64,000 bases of DNA from the NCBI GenBank assembly GCA_050084515.1, contig CM114271.1, forward strand, positions 65,658,001 to 65,722,000, read 5' to 3'. The position numbers were made by a program, and so were the translations under genes. The DNA is from Blasia pusilla (taxonomy: Eukaryota > Marchantiophyta > Marchantiopsida > Blasiales). The notes below the pieces were generated by a model. It made no database searches. It saw nothing but the letters and a program-made list of their open reading frames with translations, and had not been told where the DNA came from. Below are positions 22,746 to 33,870 of the stretch, piece by piece (position 1 is the stretch's first letter; every line of letters begins with the position of its first letter).

Positions 22746-23120
22746 TGGATAGCTTCTTAGCCAGGGCTAACGCCCTTAATAGAATTTTTTTCTAAAATAA
22801 TTTATGAAATATCCTTATCAAGTAGAAGAAAAAAAAACATAAAATATATAAACGATTTTTTTAAAGAATAAACACAATAATTGAATTAATATCAAACAAA
22901 CATTTCAATGGTTGTACCTTACCCAAGGACTAGAACCCTAGAGAAAACTTTGATCATGGACAACATTCAAAACTGACTCACATGCACAAGTCTCCAAAGT
23001 GAAATTTTTTGAAGTATTTCTTACAAAAAATGAGTGGTAAACCACATTTTTATTGCTTTGAGAAGAACCTCATAGTTATGTACATTACAAAAATTTATAT
23101 ATGAAATCACTGCACCATAT
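22746..23120. other. Intergenic, AT-rich
   Basis: There is no supported gene here. A short palindrome (AGGGCTAACGCCCT, about 22762-22775) lies just after the satellite end. The rest is AT-rich with no clear repeats. Confidence 0.4.
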
Positions 23121-23326
23121 CTAATCTGACTCATCATCAGATATATGTAACACCCGTGCAGATGTCTCACCAACTCTTCCAGCTCTACCCCTAGCTCTAG
23201 TCAAGCTCGTTTCCCCTCCATGAGGAACATCCCTCTCCAACTCAGGATCAACTTCACCATCATCTGTTTCTTGTGTTGGCTGTGTTGGAAACATCTCCCA
23301 CTCTATTTGGAAGAATCCAAAAAGTT
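23121..23326 (-). pseudogene. C-terminal coding fragment with acidic end
   Basis: The minus strand has an open frame ending at a TAG (23121-23123). It reads through EELFGFFQIEWEMFPTQPT, TDDGEVDPELERDVPHGG, an Arg-Gly stretch (TRARGRAGRVGE) and ISDDESD at the end. A possible splice acceptor lies just upstream near 23327. It resembles the acidic tail of a transposase such as the hAT at 18.1-18.8 kb, but no catalytic part is present. The remainder is probably lost where gypsy-2 begins. Confidence 0.3.
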
Positions 23327-23452
23327 CCTCCCTGCATACGACGGGGGTAATAGTATGTTCGAGGATATCCCCCTTCTGTCCTCAGAGGAATATCTTGCCA
23401 TAAGAAAGGTGGCAATATCAATTATAGTCTCCTCAAGACAAGATGTCACGAC

Positions 23453-23959
23453 TGTTAGGATAGATCGGTGGGATCTAGCAGAGCGTCTACACGAGTAGTG
23501 GAGGATAGACCCAAGAGGTCAAGGATGACCTGCTGAGGCCCCGGGAAACTTGAGAGAGCAAGTTTCCTCTTCGTTTCGGCTCATTTGGAGCCACATTGAG
23601 CAACTTACTATTTTATGTAAGTAACTCAAGATGAGTATATGATTGACTTTCTATTTTTGGTAAGTGGCCCTTGACCTCCTACATCAGGTCAAGAGCCAAG
23701 GAGGTGACTTGGAAGAATAGATTACCATGGAGAGAGCTTGGGAGAGGGGAGGGGTATACCTCAAGGAGAGAGAGCTTGAGAGCTCATTATCTCTTTGTTG
23801 AACCTCTTGGCATAAGGCGGCGGAGCTATGGTCCCTTGCCTTATGAGTGTAACCCAAACCTCTCATTAGGAGAGTGGATTTGGTTTGAGATGAGAGAGAG
23901 TGCACACCTTTGAGAGCTATAGTGTGAGATGGTGTAGAGAGAAATTGGATCTTACTTTA
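23453..23959 (+). repeat. 5' LTR part of gypsy-2
   Basis: This starts TGTTAGGATAGATCGG and matches 34364-34867 base for base over most of its length (about 95% by eye in the last 290 bases). Matching ends at 23959 because the downstream copy is interrupted there. The true LTR may extend further on both sides: the downstream copy has ~140 extra bases on its left, starting after a polypurine tract at 34226. It contains many AGAGAG-rich stretches. Confidence 0.7.
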
Positions 23960-25820
23960 CAAAGAGAGAATGAGAGGATGAGAGAGTGAGAGAGCTTCAT
24001 GGGGGAGCTCACTGGTCACTCCCTATTTTTGCAGGTTGGGAACCGTGTTCCCCATTCAGCGGCTCATGGGAGTGCTCACCAGAGCAAGGGCTGCTTTGAT
24101 TGTTCTTTGCATTTGCCGATTTTTCGTGTAGAAGAGTGGCGCGCGGAAGCGCTGCCCAATTCTTGATAGGGATTGAGTATGGGGGCGGGTTGCCCCATGC
24201 CGGTGCTCTTGGGAGCACCATGTATCTTTCTGATTTTTATTTTTATAGGTTTTACATTTTTTTGGGAGAAATCAGCGTGGAAGCGATGCCGAATTTTGTA
24301 TAGGAGAAAGAGACAATGGGCTTTACAACAATCCCCGTCAGTTTTTACTGGAATGTTTGATTCTAAATATTGTTTGACATTGTCGTAGATCGTGAAGCTA
24401 TGCACGTTGTGCAACAAATAGTACGCAATTTGGAGTTGTGAGCAAAAAGTTATGGTCAATCTCGCAAAATTGCCATGCTAGGCAATTTTTAGGGTTAAAT
24501 TGTTCAAACCCTAAACCAACCGCCACGCCGGTGGCGGCCGTCGAAGGTCAAACATCACCATCGACGGGCCACCGTCCGTTTTCCACCCTTTGGTTTCTAT
24601 TGCCACCATTATGGAGTGGAGGGTCTTCCACGGCGTTCGTTGATTCTCTGACTTGCGTCGCCACCACGTACTTTGTTTTGGCCGCCACCGTCATAGCAGT
24701 TTTGTCATCATCCAATGATGGCAGATGACCTCCAATTATGGTGTTTGATTTTTGATTTCATGATGCTATGTTGTGATTGGTAGCCGCTCGATGATGATCG
24801 AGTACCGTGCCGTGACGCCCGTACCCGCAACGCGCCGCCGCTCGTCGCGCGTGCCGCTCTTGGCCGCACCGCACCGTCTCGATCGCGGAGCTGCACCGTC
24901 ATTGTGGAGTAGAGTATGGGTTTATTATTGATTGAGGAGGATATGCCGCCGAGTGCCACATCCCACCATCGAGGGCCGTGCCGTTCGTAGCCGTTCGTCG
25001 CTGCAATGCCGCCTTTGTTCATTGCCGAACCGCACTGTCTATTGAGGAGTTTTGAGCAGCGTCTGTACGGGAGGAGTATGACTTGCTGATTGGAGGAGTT
25101 GTCTCCACGACCGAGTTGGGGTCGAGATTTGCAGTTTCTGAGGAGCAACATCGACATGTGTTCAGGTTATCCATTCTGGTCCTTTGCCCTGCACATGTGA
25201 GGGATTATGGGATTTGGGTAGTTTATTTGGGGATATTGGGTATGTGGATGCTGACAACATCATGTATGTATGTGGTTTAGGGGACATAGACTTGTGTGGG
25301 ATGTTCAGAGTTGAGGGTAAGTTATCGATGAGATGATAGCCTGGTCGATTTTCCGCACCACGCCGCGTGTTGCCGCACGTTACACGTCTCGGGGAGAGAG
25401 AGTATAGATCGAGTGCCGCATGTTTGGGATGAGTGATTGAGGGATTACTCACGAGGTTGAGAGTGATTGGGTGAGAGGGGCACGAGGGTCATCACGGAGT
25501 TCATTCGAGACTTTGAGGGGCAAGGTGGTGAACCCGAGAGTAGCTCTAGAGGTTTTACGTGGAGTGGCGCGAGGTTCCGAGGGTCTCCACGTGAGGGGCC
25601 ACCTCGACCTCCTTCTATGTCATTGTCAAACAAGGGGGAGGGTGTAGAGGAGTTTGTGAGCACATTGTAACACATTGTGAGTGGTCCTACCAGTTGGGCG
25701 TACAAGATGGACGACCGGGGTAGAGGACCGCGTAGGTTTTAAGGTGCAGTAGGCACAATTGAGCTGCACGATTTCATAGCAGAGTTTAGGAGTTGGTGAA
25801 ACTCCCAGCAAGCGTAGAAC
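23960..25820 (+). other. Gypsy-2 LTR remainder and untranslated leader
   Basis: No convincing coding frame lies between the shared LTR part and gag. The region includes two related ~40-bp pieces (GGAAGCGCTGCCCAATTC near 24145 and GGAAGCGATGCCGAATTT near 24280), a GC-rich stretch near 24500-24700 and another near 24790-25050. No standard primer-binding site was recognised. Short ORFs here lack family features. Confidence 0.4.
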
Positions 25821-25837
25821 TCTAGAGAGTTTAACCC

Positions 25838-26760
25838 GTTTACAGCATGGAATGGTATGTTCCAACATTTAGAGGGGGCGCCCAAGGACAATTACCATGA
25901 GTTCTCTCAGAGATATGCACGTGAGATCGAGGCGTGGAGGCTCTACTATGACCCACATTATGTGTCATGGACGGAGCCGTTCCCAGATGAGGAAGAGGAG
26001 TCATGAGAGGCTACTTCCTCTTCTACTAGTAACGTTTTAGGAGGGGTCACTCGCACGGGAGCAGTTGCACCGTCTAGTCAGGTTCGTCCCAGGTTCAACC
26101 CTATGGTTGAGTTCTTTGCTGAGTTGAGGGCGAGCTACCAGGGGGTACGCACGGAGAAGCTGTGGAGCATCCACAACTTCCAGAGGCGCCCGGGTGAGAG
26201 TTTGCATGAGGCTTACACTCGCTTGCGCCGGTTGATCAATGCCACTTAGGGGGTGACAAAGGCTCAGGCTATCCAGTCATGGTACGCGATGCTGGAGCGG
26301 ACCCTGCGGATACGGGTGCGGGAGGGGGTGCTTCTTATGAACACCTCCCCTACATTCAAAGATGTTTTTACGACCGCCGAGAACATTGAGCGTAATATGG
26401 CGGAGGAGAGCGCAGCCACCATGGGTTCTAGGCGAGAGCAGTCGCGATTGTCTGCACCACCTGTGTAGCAACGTGGACTCCGAGATAGGTCGACTGTGGC
26501 ACCACGAGCTCAGGGAGGATGTGCCACAGAGACCTGCACCTTCATATGTGGCTTAGCAACAATCGCCTACTATTACTTGTTGGTCATGTGGTGGAGCCCA
26601 TCCTCTGTACGATTGCACTTGTCAGGGTCATGGACGTGTGCCTCAGCATGGAGGAGGAGATGGTGCTGCGCCAAGAGATTATCAATGTGACTATTGTTAG
26701 AGGTATGGTCATACGCACACCAGATGTTTCAGTTTACATCCTCAGTTACGTCCGGACCGA
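25838..26760 (+). pseudogene. gag: Gypsy-2 gag
   Basis: One frame, interrupted by a TGA near 26004 and a TAG near 26248, encodes a plant gypsy Gag. It runs from WNGMFQHLEGAPKDNYHEFS through LWSIHNFQRRPGESLHEAYT and RLRRLINAT to AENIERNMAEESAATMGSRR. Downstream near 26683-26740 there is a CCHC zinc knuckle (CDYC, then GHTHTRC) containing a stop codon in its middle. Gag would form particles and package the RNA. The capsid region is that of Retrotrans_gag-type proteins. Confidence 0.7.
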
Positions 26761-27399
26761 GGGCCAGAGAGGGCACTAGAGCAAGTAGCCGGTCCGAGTG
26801 GGCCTAGAGATCATGCACTAGGTGGTCACGTTGGGGAACGAGGAGCTGGAGTTGCCCGACAAGGTGGTGGAGCCGCCCGTGGAGGAGGTAGAGTAGCACC
26901 ACCTAGACGCGCCAAGGGAGACGCCGGACGTGAGGCTGGGATGGCTCTAAGATATAGCAGCTACAGGAGTAGACTACCGCTATGGCATTGAGGTTACCCG
27001 ATGTCGGATCCGTGGCATCGACATCATATGGAGCAACCAGAGATCTGGGAATCTTGGTTGGATGTGCGGGGTTGCCCAGATGGAGGCCGCCGTAGTTGTG
27101 ACGCATGGAGCAGTTGCACAGTTGGATCCACAACAAGGGGAAGCTAGAAAATAGACTAGGCTTCCTCAATCTTTCACGTTGTCTGAGGCGATGAGGACCC
27201 CATCCATTGGTCCTCATCAAAGTTCGTGGAGAGTTGGTGATTTTGTTGGTGTGCAAGCACGGAGGGCGATGGGAGAAGGGAATACGATGACTCCGATTGT
27301 TGATGCTCAGGAGGGCATGTGTCGAGCACGTTGTTGGGGGCGGCCACCGTTGTGTACCGCACTTCTTTATTTTCTGCTTCGGATGTTATGACGTTGGGG

Positions 27400-28015
27400 G
27401 GTACGCCTGCCAAGGCTTTTCGGCTGGCCGCTTCACTATGTGAGCGCAAAGTTGGAGTTCCTGCATCACATTCTGAGGTGATTGCAGAGGAGGTGATGGA
27501 CCTACCCTTGGAGCGGATGCTCGGGCCATCCACGTCAGATTCATGGGAGGCTGCGGCTGCTAGGATGGCGGAGATGCCCGCTAGATCCGCGATACAACGT
27601 GCCATGGCTTCTCTTGGTGTTGTGTTGCTGGATAACCGAGGAGAGGTCCTTCAATGGGTGAGTCTCGAAGGTAGAGCTTTTAGTCCGCAACGCGTCTTGT
27701 TGGATTCAGGAGCGCAACCCCTGATGTTGGGGAAAGCATCATTCAGAGGATTGGGCTTGATGAGAGCCGATGTGGAGCGTTGTCCATTCCGGATACAGAC
27801 ATCCTTGGGTGGAGCAAGTACCACACAGTATATCACCTGATAGGACGTCATGGTGAGGATTCGCCTGGGACATCCTACAGATGAGTCTGTGGTGCGAGCC
27901 AAGGCGATAGTGACTGATGTAGAGTCCTACAACGTCTTGGTTGGTAGAGCAGTGTTATACCCGATGGGGTTTTCCGTGGATTACTGGGAGGTGTCAACGT
28001 CCTACAGATGAGGAT
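27400..28015 (+). pseudogene. Gypsy-2 protease domain
   Basis: A frame covering 27319-27840 contains an aspartic-protease-like region with the active-site motif VLLDSGAQPLMLGK (about 27693-27734), so the catalytic Asp-Ser-Gly is intact. After a TGA near 27838 the same domain continues (MVRIRLGHPTDESVV, then YNVLVGRAVLYPMGFSVDYW). The protease would mature the polyprotein. It lies directly upstream of the methyltransferase-bearing segment. Confidence 0.65.
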
Positions 28016-28068
28016 GGCAATAAGGTGATGGGCGCCTTAGCTCATTACCCGTTCTGTTCACAGGTACA

Positions 28069-28422
28069 GTGATCGAGCAACTACTAGGAGAGATGGCGAC
28101 CTTAGCAGCATTTAGTAGTGCCATCACTTGGCCTAGTGATTTGATTGAGGGACATGTCCATGCAGAGGATACTCCCGTTCCTGACATTTCTATGGAGAGG
28201 AGTGTTATGGTAGCCGCATCATTCCGTGGAGGAGAGGTGCCGTTGTGGGGCTCAACTGAGGAGCTTCGACGATTGGAAGATAGGCACGTGCAGACCGCGT
28301 GGAGCAAGGCGTTTGCACCGGAGCGTGACGGGTCTGAGGAACTCAAGGTAGCAGGGAGTGCTATGATGACACCCTTGGATACCACACCCATTATGTGGTG
28401 TACCCCGGAGGAGGGTATTTGA
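28069..28422 (+). pseudogene. Linker between gypsy-2 protease and methyltransferase
   Basis: This is an open frame of 117 codons ending in a TGA at 28420-28422. No domain is recognised. It ends TTPIMWCTPEEGI and runs in the same frame, through the stop, straight into the methyltransferase motif I (VLDLFGG). The methyltransferase therefore appears to be part of the pol polyprotein rather than a separate insertion with its own start. Confidence 0.5.
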
Positions 28423-29363
28423 GTGTTAGATCTCTTTGGAGGGATTAGCATTGGGTTAGCTGTTGTTTTGTAGGCAAGAGTGCGAGTATAATCGTACCTG
28501 TATGTGGAGAGTGATGATGTTATGAGGCGCGTCTCACTACGACATGTGGCATAGTTTGACTTATTGTATGCGTCGCAGTACAGGGATACCATAGTTCCCT
28601 ACCGAGGGATATTTCGTTGCTAGGGACATAGGACTTAGAGCGGGTAGGGACCATTGATTTGGTCATTGTCGGTTGGCCATGATAGGGCCAATCGAGTGCT
28701 GGACAAGGCAGTGGGTTAGCTGATACTCAATCCAGGTTGTTAGGATAGATGTTGAGGGTCTTACGGTAGTTGCAAGAGCACCAGTCTTGTTCTCCAACCT
28801 TCATTTTGGAGAATGTGCCGATCTTAGGAGACTCTAGGTCACAGGTGGTGACAAGTGCTCATCAAGTGCGTGCCTAGATCGGCCCTGCAGTGTTCTTGGA
28901 TGCGGCGAGTGTAGGTTCTAGAGCCCATTGCCCGTGTCTATGATGGACCAACTTGGTACCCCATGTGGTGTTACGGAGGACGTATGCGAGAGTGGAGTGC
29001 CCCTCCCATTTGTTAGTGGATTCCATTCTCGATCCAGGTCGTCAATCATAGGTAGTGAGGCACAATGATTGACCACCGTTGACTGTGGTCAACAAGGTAG
29101 GTAGGCCACGGGCAGCTTTGCCCACGTTTGTGAGTTTTCCCACTTCTTATGCATACAAGGAGGCTGGTCGTGGCTTGGTTTGGGATGACCAAGTTTAGCG
29201 GTTGGTGGAGCCCAACGCCGACGAGAGAGAGCAAGTGATGGAATTTGCTATAGGAGTGACGGTAGTATCGTCAGTGTCAGAGGCATCACGACGCCATGTC
29301 TTGGGTCAGGCAATGGACCTGCACTGCTTGATATGGATCCTTAGCTTGGAAGTGGCTGAGTAG
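28423..29363 (+). pseudogene. DNA (cytosine-5) methyltransferase domain inside gypsy-2 pol
   Basis: The translated sequence shows the ordered motifs of C5 DNA methyltransferases. Motif I is VLDLFGGISIGLAVVL (28423), followed by YLYVESDD. Motif IV is at 28668-28691: VGWP, then two stop codons exactly where the catalytic Cys-Gln of PCQ should be, then GQS. Motif VI is FILENVPILGD (ENV at 28809-28817). Motif VIII-like is VGSRAHCP followed by WTNLVP. Motifs IX/X are RLVEPNADEREQVMEF and RRHVLGQAMDLHCL near 29200-29320. About ten stops and at least one frameshift (before 28640) show it is dead. The intact enzyme would transfer a methyl group from S-adenosylmethionine to cytosine C5. It sits between protease and reverse transcriptase, and its reading direction matches pol. 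Confidence 0.82.
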
Positions 29364-29836
29364 TGTTGTATGAGATCGCGACAGATCACAGCGGTTGCGT
29401 TGGTGAGCCCCATGCCTACCGATATGGTGGAGGCAGTGGCTGGGGGCAAGACCCGAGGAGACCTACATACCAGGGGAGATCCGGAGAGACACACTTGGAC
29501 TTCTTGGGATGTTTTGCAGGTACGCCAGGAGATGATAGCCACAGCATGGAGCGTGGTTCGGACATTGTACGTGGAGGAGATCAAAGTTTGCATTTGGCTG
29601 CAGGAGAGCAGTCGAGTGGTGTTGTTCGAGACAGGGTTGTACAATAGCAACCACCGATATCCACGCCGGAGAGTCCTACCGTAGTCACGATGGAGACTTG
29701 TAAGCCAGATATGGGCCCTAAGTTGATAGGAGGAGAGCGGCGTCGGACACATGAGTTTCTCAGGAGTTATAGGAGTTGCTTTGCGTTTAGCATGGAGGAT
29801 GTGGGTACGCTGAAGGGACCGGGGATCCGCATTTAG
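29364..29836 (+). pseudogene. Gypsy-2 pol linker between methyltransferase and RT
   Basis: This is coding-like sequence without a recognised domain. In one frame it reads DVLQVRQEMIATAWSVVRTL, and further on SYRSCFAFSMEDVGTLKGPG, which is the usual segment just upstream of gypsy reverse transcriptases. Several frameshifts and stops interrupt it. Confidence 0.45.
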
Positions 29837-31200
29837 TTGTCGAGTGATACGCCGATCTTCCGACAACCCTACAGGTACAGTGATATGGAGAGGGCTCTAA
29901 TTCAGAGTAGGAGCGAGGGCTTGGTCGGAGTAGGACTAGTGGAGATGTCGCATGGGGAGTATGCATATGCCACTATCATGCCCGCCAAGAAGGATGTGCA
30001 TGGCAACTGGATGGATAGGCAGATGTGTGGGGATTACCAACCTATCAATTGGTAGACGAAGTCCGATAAGTATGCCATGCCCACCCCTGAGGAGATCTTT
30101 GATATGATTGGTCACGCAAAAGTCTTCAGTTCATTGGATTTGCAAGCCGGATACCATCAGCTGCCTATCAAATTGGAGGACAGGCAGGAGACGGAATTTT
30201 GGGGCATCGATGCTCACGGGAAGGATTGTTTGTACCAGTGGCGGTTCTTACCATTTGGGTTAAATAATGCCCTGGCTGAATTTCAGAGGGTCATGGATAG
30301 GATCTTGGCTGGTATGGATTTTGCTTGGTGTTATATTTATGACATCGTAGTCTTTAGCGCCACAGTTGAGGAGCATGAGCGACATCTAGAGGAGGTGTTT
30401 TGACGATTGCAATCACATGGGCTGAAGCTACATCCAGGAAAGTGCAAGTTCTTCTACGACCAGATTGAGTACTTGGGTCATATGATATACCCAGGGGGCC
30501 TTGGTGTTCAGGAGATGAAGGTAGAGGCTATCTCATGCATTCCACGCCCTACAGATGTGAGCGGTGTTCGCGCATTCATGAGATTGGCAAACTTCTATCG
30601 GCTGTACGTGAAGGGATTCAATTCAATTGCGAAGCCGTTGACCTTGCTGACCAAGGTGGATCACAAGTGGCACTAGGGGGATGAGCAGGAGCAAGAATTT
30701 TAGTTGCTCAAGAACAAGTTGACGTCTGCGCCCATCTTGAGGAGATCAATCAGGGGGCGGCCTTTCTAGTTGCACACAGATTGGAGCATGTTGGTGCTTG
30801 GAGTGGTGCTCACCCAGCATGATGATGAGGGTAGAGAGTTCATGGTGGCTTACGCTAGTCGCTCGAACAACGTTGCAGAGGCAAAGTACAACTCGTATGA
30901 GGATGAGTGCTTGGCAGCGGTGTGGGGTGTCGCGCATTTCACGTGTTACTTATTCGGCAACCCCTTTACCATCATCATTGATCATCAACCACTAAAGTGG
31001 TTGATGGAGTCCGACAAGCTTACACGGAAGCTTGCGAGATGGGCTCTGTTGTTGCAAGGGTATGATTTTTAGGTGGCTCATAGACGTGGGACGCTCAACC
31101 AAGATGTAGATGGGTTGATTCGTAACCTATGCCCGAGTCAGAAAGATGCGACTGGAGCTCGATGTCATGGAGAGAGTGATGAGGAGTCGGTGCCAAGATA
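29837..31200 (+). pseudogene. Gypsy-2 reverse transcriptase and RNase H
   Basis: Near-continuous gypsy RT/RNase H sequence is broken by TAG/TGA codons at about 30053, 30401, 30674, 30701 and 31070. RT signatures are EMSHGEYAYATIMPAKKD, MCGDYQPIN, SSLDLQAGYHQLPIK and WRFLPFGLNNA. The catalytic YxDD box reads YIYD at 30331-30342, so one catalytic Asp is lost. The thumb motif RAFMRLANFYRLYVKGF is present. RNase H includes VLTQHDDEGREFMVAYASRS, then YEDECLAAVWGVAHFTCYLF. These would make and process element cDNA. Confidence 0.85.
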
Positions 31201-31379
31201 GCACGCGTCAACCTATTTAGGCATGTTGGCTATGGAGAGCCAGAGTGGGGAGACTTCGATGGCGAGGTCTAGTGGAGAGCCCTTGGATCCCGAGGCCAGT
31301 GAGGAGAGGATAGGTGGCCGAGATATTCATGATGATGGAGTAGTCTTGGAGTACCTTCGTATTGGCAACGTTGCGAGCA

Positions 31380-32337
31380 CCGTGGGAGCTAGAGAGCGGG
31401 ATCGGATCCTACACCAGGCCAGACGGTTCCGTTGGGAGGGGACATATGTTTTGAGGGTTCGGGAGGGTGGTAGAGTACGCGTAGTGCCGCATCCTTTATA
31501 GAGAGCACGACTTGTGCAGCATGCCCACGAGGAGTTGGGTCACTTTGGGATGAAGCGGACATACAACTTCCTCCAGATTCAGTATTGGTGGCGAGGCATG
31601 CAGACTGACTTTCAACTGTTTGTTGCCAGGTGCATGGTGTGTGATCAGGTCTGAGCATCGTTCAATGCTCTGACTCCACAGTTGCATCCATTACCTATCA
31701 TGGGCTTAGGGTATAGATGGAGTTTGGATTTTGGAGGACCTTTTCCTTTGACGGAGCGTCACGAGTTGTTATGTGTTGGTGATGGTCGAGCACTTCTTGA
31801 AGTGGATCGAGTTGGTTGCATTGCCTGACAAAGCAAGTGAGGCAGTAGCTTATGCCTTCCTTGACAGAGTACTGAGTCATTATGGCGCACCGGCTGAGGT
31901 GTTGATAGACCAGGGTACCGAGTTTCGCGGTGAATTCCAGGCCTTGTGTGATCAGGCGTTGATCAACCATTGCACGACTTCGCGAGATCATCCCAAGGCG
32001 GATGGATTCGGGGAAAGAGTTGTGCAGATGGTGAAGAGAGGTTTACGCAAGTATGGCTTGCAGAGAGGTCACCTAGGAGATTGGGACCTCCAATTGCCCT
32101 CGTTGGCGATGAGATACAGATTCAGCAGGCAAGCATCCTTAGCGTTTTTTTCACCGTACTTGCTACTTTATGGCCGAGAGCCAAATTTACTTGCGGCCAT
32201 TCAACAAGATGCTGGTGAGGTCCTAGACCTTGATGACCTTGATGTATGGATGCGAGCATGTTCTCAGAGGGCTGAGTTGTTTCGGAGAGTGATGCCCATG
32301 GCGTTCGAGAACTTGGTGATTGCGTAGCATCGGGATA
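31380..32337 (+). pseudogene. Gypsy-2 integrase, up to solo-LTR insertion
   Basis: An HHCC zinc region is visible (HEELGHFGMKRTYNFLQIQY, then CMVCD). The catalytic core has all three acidic positions in context: SLDFGGPF (about 31720), VLIDQGTEFRGEF (about 31905) and the FGERVVQ Glu (about 32015). A frameshift near 31770 separates the first Asp from the rest. The C-terminal region NLVIA*HRDTL is interrupted by the inserted LTR at 32341. The integrase would join element DNA to the host chromosome. Confidence 0.85.
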
Positions 32338-33625
32338 CGTTGTCGTGTCGAGAATCTTTCTTCAAGCAAGGGCGGGCCTTCTAGCTGCGGTAGATGCGGT
32401 CGATGCAAGGTGAACTCTCTAATAAGTTCTCCTTTTTCAATACAAAATTATGATGTACACTCTCCATTCTCTCACGACAGGTATCACAAATGGAAGTGCC
32501 GAGGCGATCACTTCTTCGTAACATCGGACCCCGAAACTCCTAACTATAAAATCCCTGTAAACTATTTTACGTTTGTACACGAGGAAGATAGCACAACTAG
32601 TGTTAAACCCTACTTGACCAGGCCTATTGACATCCATGGATCGCTATATAAGGACATACAAAGTACAATCCCATGTCCTTCCATATGTGACGATAGGAAG
32701 AATCACCGGAGTTGGAGATTGCATGACCTGGTTCATGAACGCCTCCCCAAAGTGATAAACTAAATAGCGAGTGAACCAGTGCCTATCTACAAAGAGTACC
32801 TTGACATGGTAAGGATTTAGGAAAGGAAAGTCAGGCACAGCTCGTGCTCCACCCCTATCCATGCTTGACAGACATTCTCTACTCTCCTCAAGAATGGGTT
32901 TTGGCGGAGTTATTCTCCCAAGAGGGGTAATCCACTCTCATTGGGAAAGTAACAAGCCAAAACATCCGCTATTTTAGTATGACTAAACTCCTCTACGGTG
33001 ACAAACCTCTCATCCCCACACACACAAACACACACACCACACTCTAGAAACCTCTCGAAGAATAGACCATGATCAAGTTACTCTCCCAAGAGGGGTGATC
33101 CACTCTCATTGGAAGAGCAAGCAATCCCAAAGCCATACACTCAAGAGAGACACGAGAGACTCAAGATGTGGAATAGAAGGTGATGAACCCTTGAAGGTCC
33201 CTCCTCTTTATATACTCACAAGGGATCCACAAGAGTACGAAATAGAGCTTATTTTATCTTGTGCCACATGGCTTCCTCTCAAGGCTTAGCCAATCACATT
33301 TTGACACAAGTAGATTTCCTCTTATCTCTTCCAAAATATCCTCTTTTATCCACATGATATTTTCTAAATTACCCCAACTAACCTAGCCACCAACCAAGAC
33401 TACTTTTGCTTTTCATTAAAGCAACTACTTTACTTTTATAAAGTCGTATTTTATTTATTACCTCCTTTTCCTAAAGTTGGGCCGGCATAAAAGAGGCACC
33501 ATAAAGAGGTTTAAACATAAGAATCTCCTTTTTCTAAGCCAATTTACTTAATACTAATGAAACTCTATCTAACACTTAATGACGAAGGAGTTTACACACT
33601 GGTTGATTTTACTATACGACAACGT
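32337..33625. mobile_element. Solo LTR of gypsy-1 family inserted in gypsy-2, with TSD
   Basis: The 1281-bp LTR (32341-33621) starts TGTCGTGTCGAG and ends CTATACGACA, giving a TGTCGT/ACGACA terminal inverted repeat. It is flanked by ACGT on both sides (32337-32340 and 33622-33625). Removing it restores the integrase frame CGG GAT ACG TTG AGG TAT. In minus orientation it matches the 5' LTR of gypsy-1 (up to 3979). It has a TATA-like TATATAAAG on the minus strand near 33215. It was left by LTR-LTR recombination, and no internal sequence remains. Confidence 0.88.
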
Positions 33626-33870
33626 TGAGGTATGCGACTATTCGGGGTGATGGTTATCGACCACCTATCCGAAGGTTTCATCTGGGAGATTATGTCTACT
33701 TGTAGCAGATGGCACCGACGACGTTGGATGTGACTACAGGGCGCACTATCCTGAGAATGCGTGACGTTTTGCCCTCCGGTATTCTCTTGCTAGAGGGACG
33801 CGATGGTATGGTATGGAAGGACCATATGCGTAATTTTGCGCCATGTCACCTTCCTAACATTGATGTTATA
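33626..33870 (+). pseudogene. Gypsy-2 integrase C-terminal domain
   Basis: Coding resumes after the solo LTR with RYATIRGDGYRPPIRRFHLG and GDYVYL, then a stop (TAG) and QMAPTTLDVTTGRTILRMRD and VLPSGILLLEGRDG. This is the small beta-barrel type C-terminal domain of gypsy integrases, with the GDYVYL signature. It leads in frame into the PHD finger. Confidence 0.7.

Noticed and set aside
23220-23498. 92-codon plus-strand ORF
   Set aside because: It lies opposite the acidic C-terminal fragment read on the minus strand and crosses into the LTR of gypsy-2.
28002-28592. 196-codon minus-strand ORF
   Set aside because: It is opposite the protease-methyltransferase junction of gypsy-2 and has no family features. 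The plus-strand reading is supported by domains.
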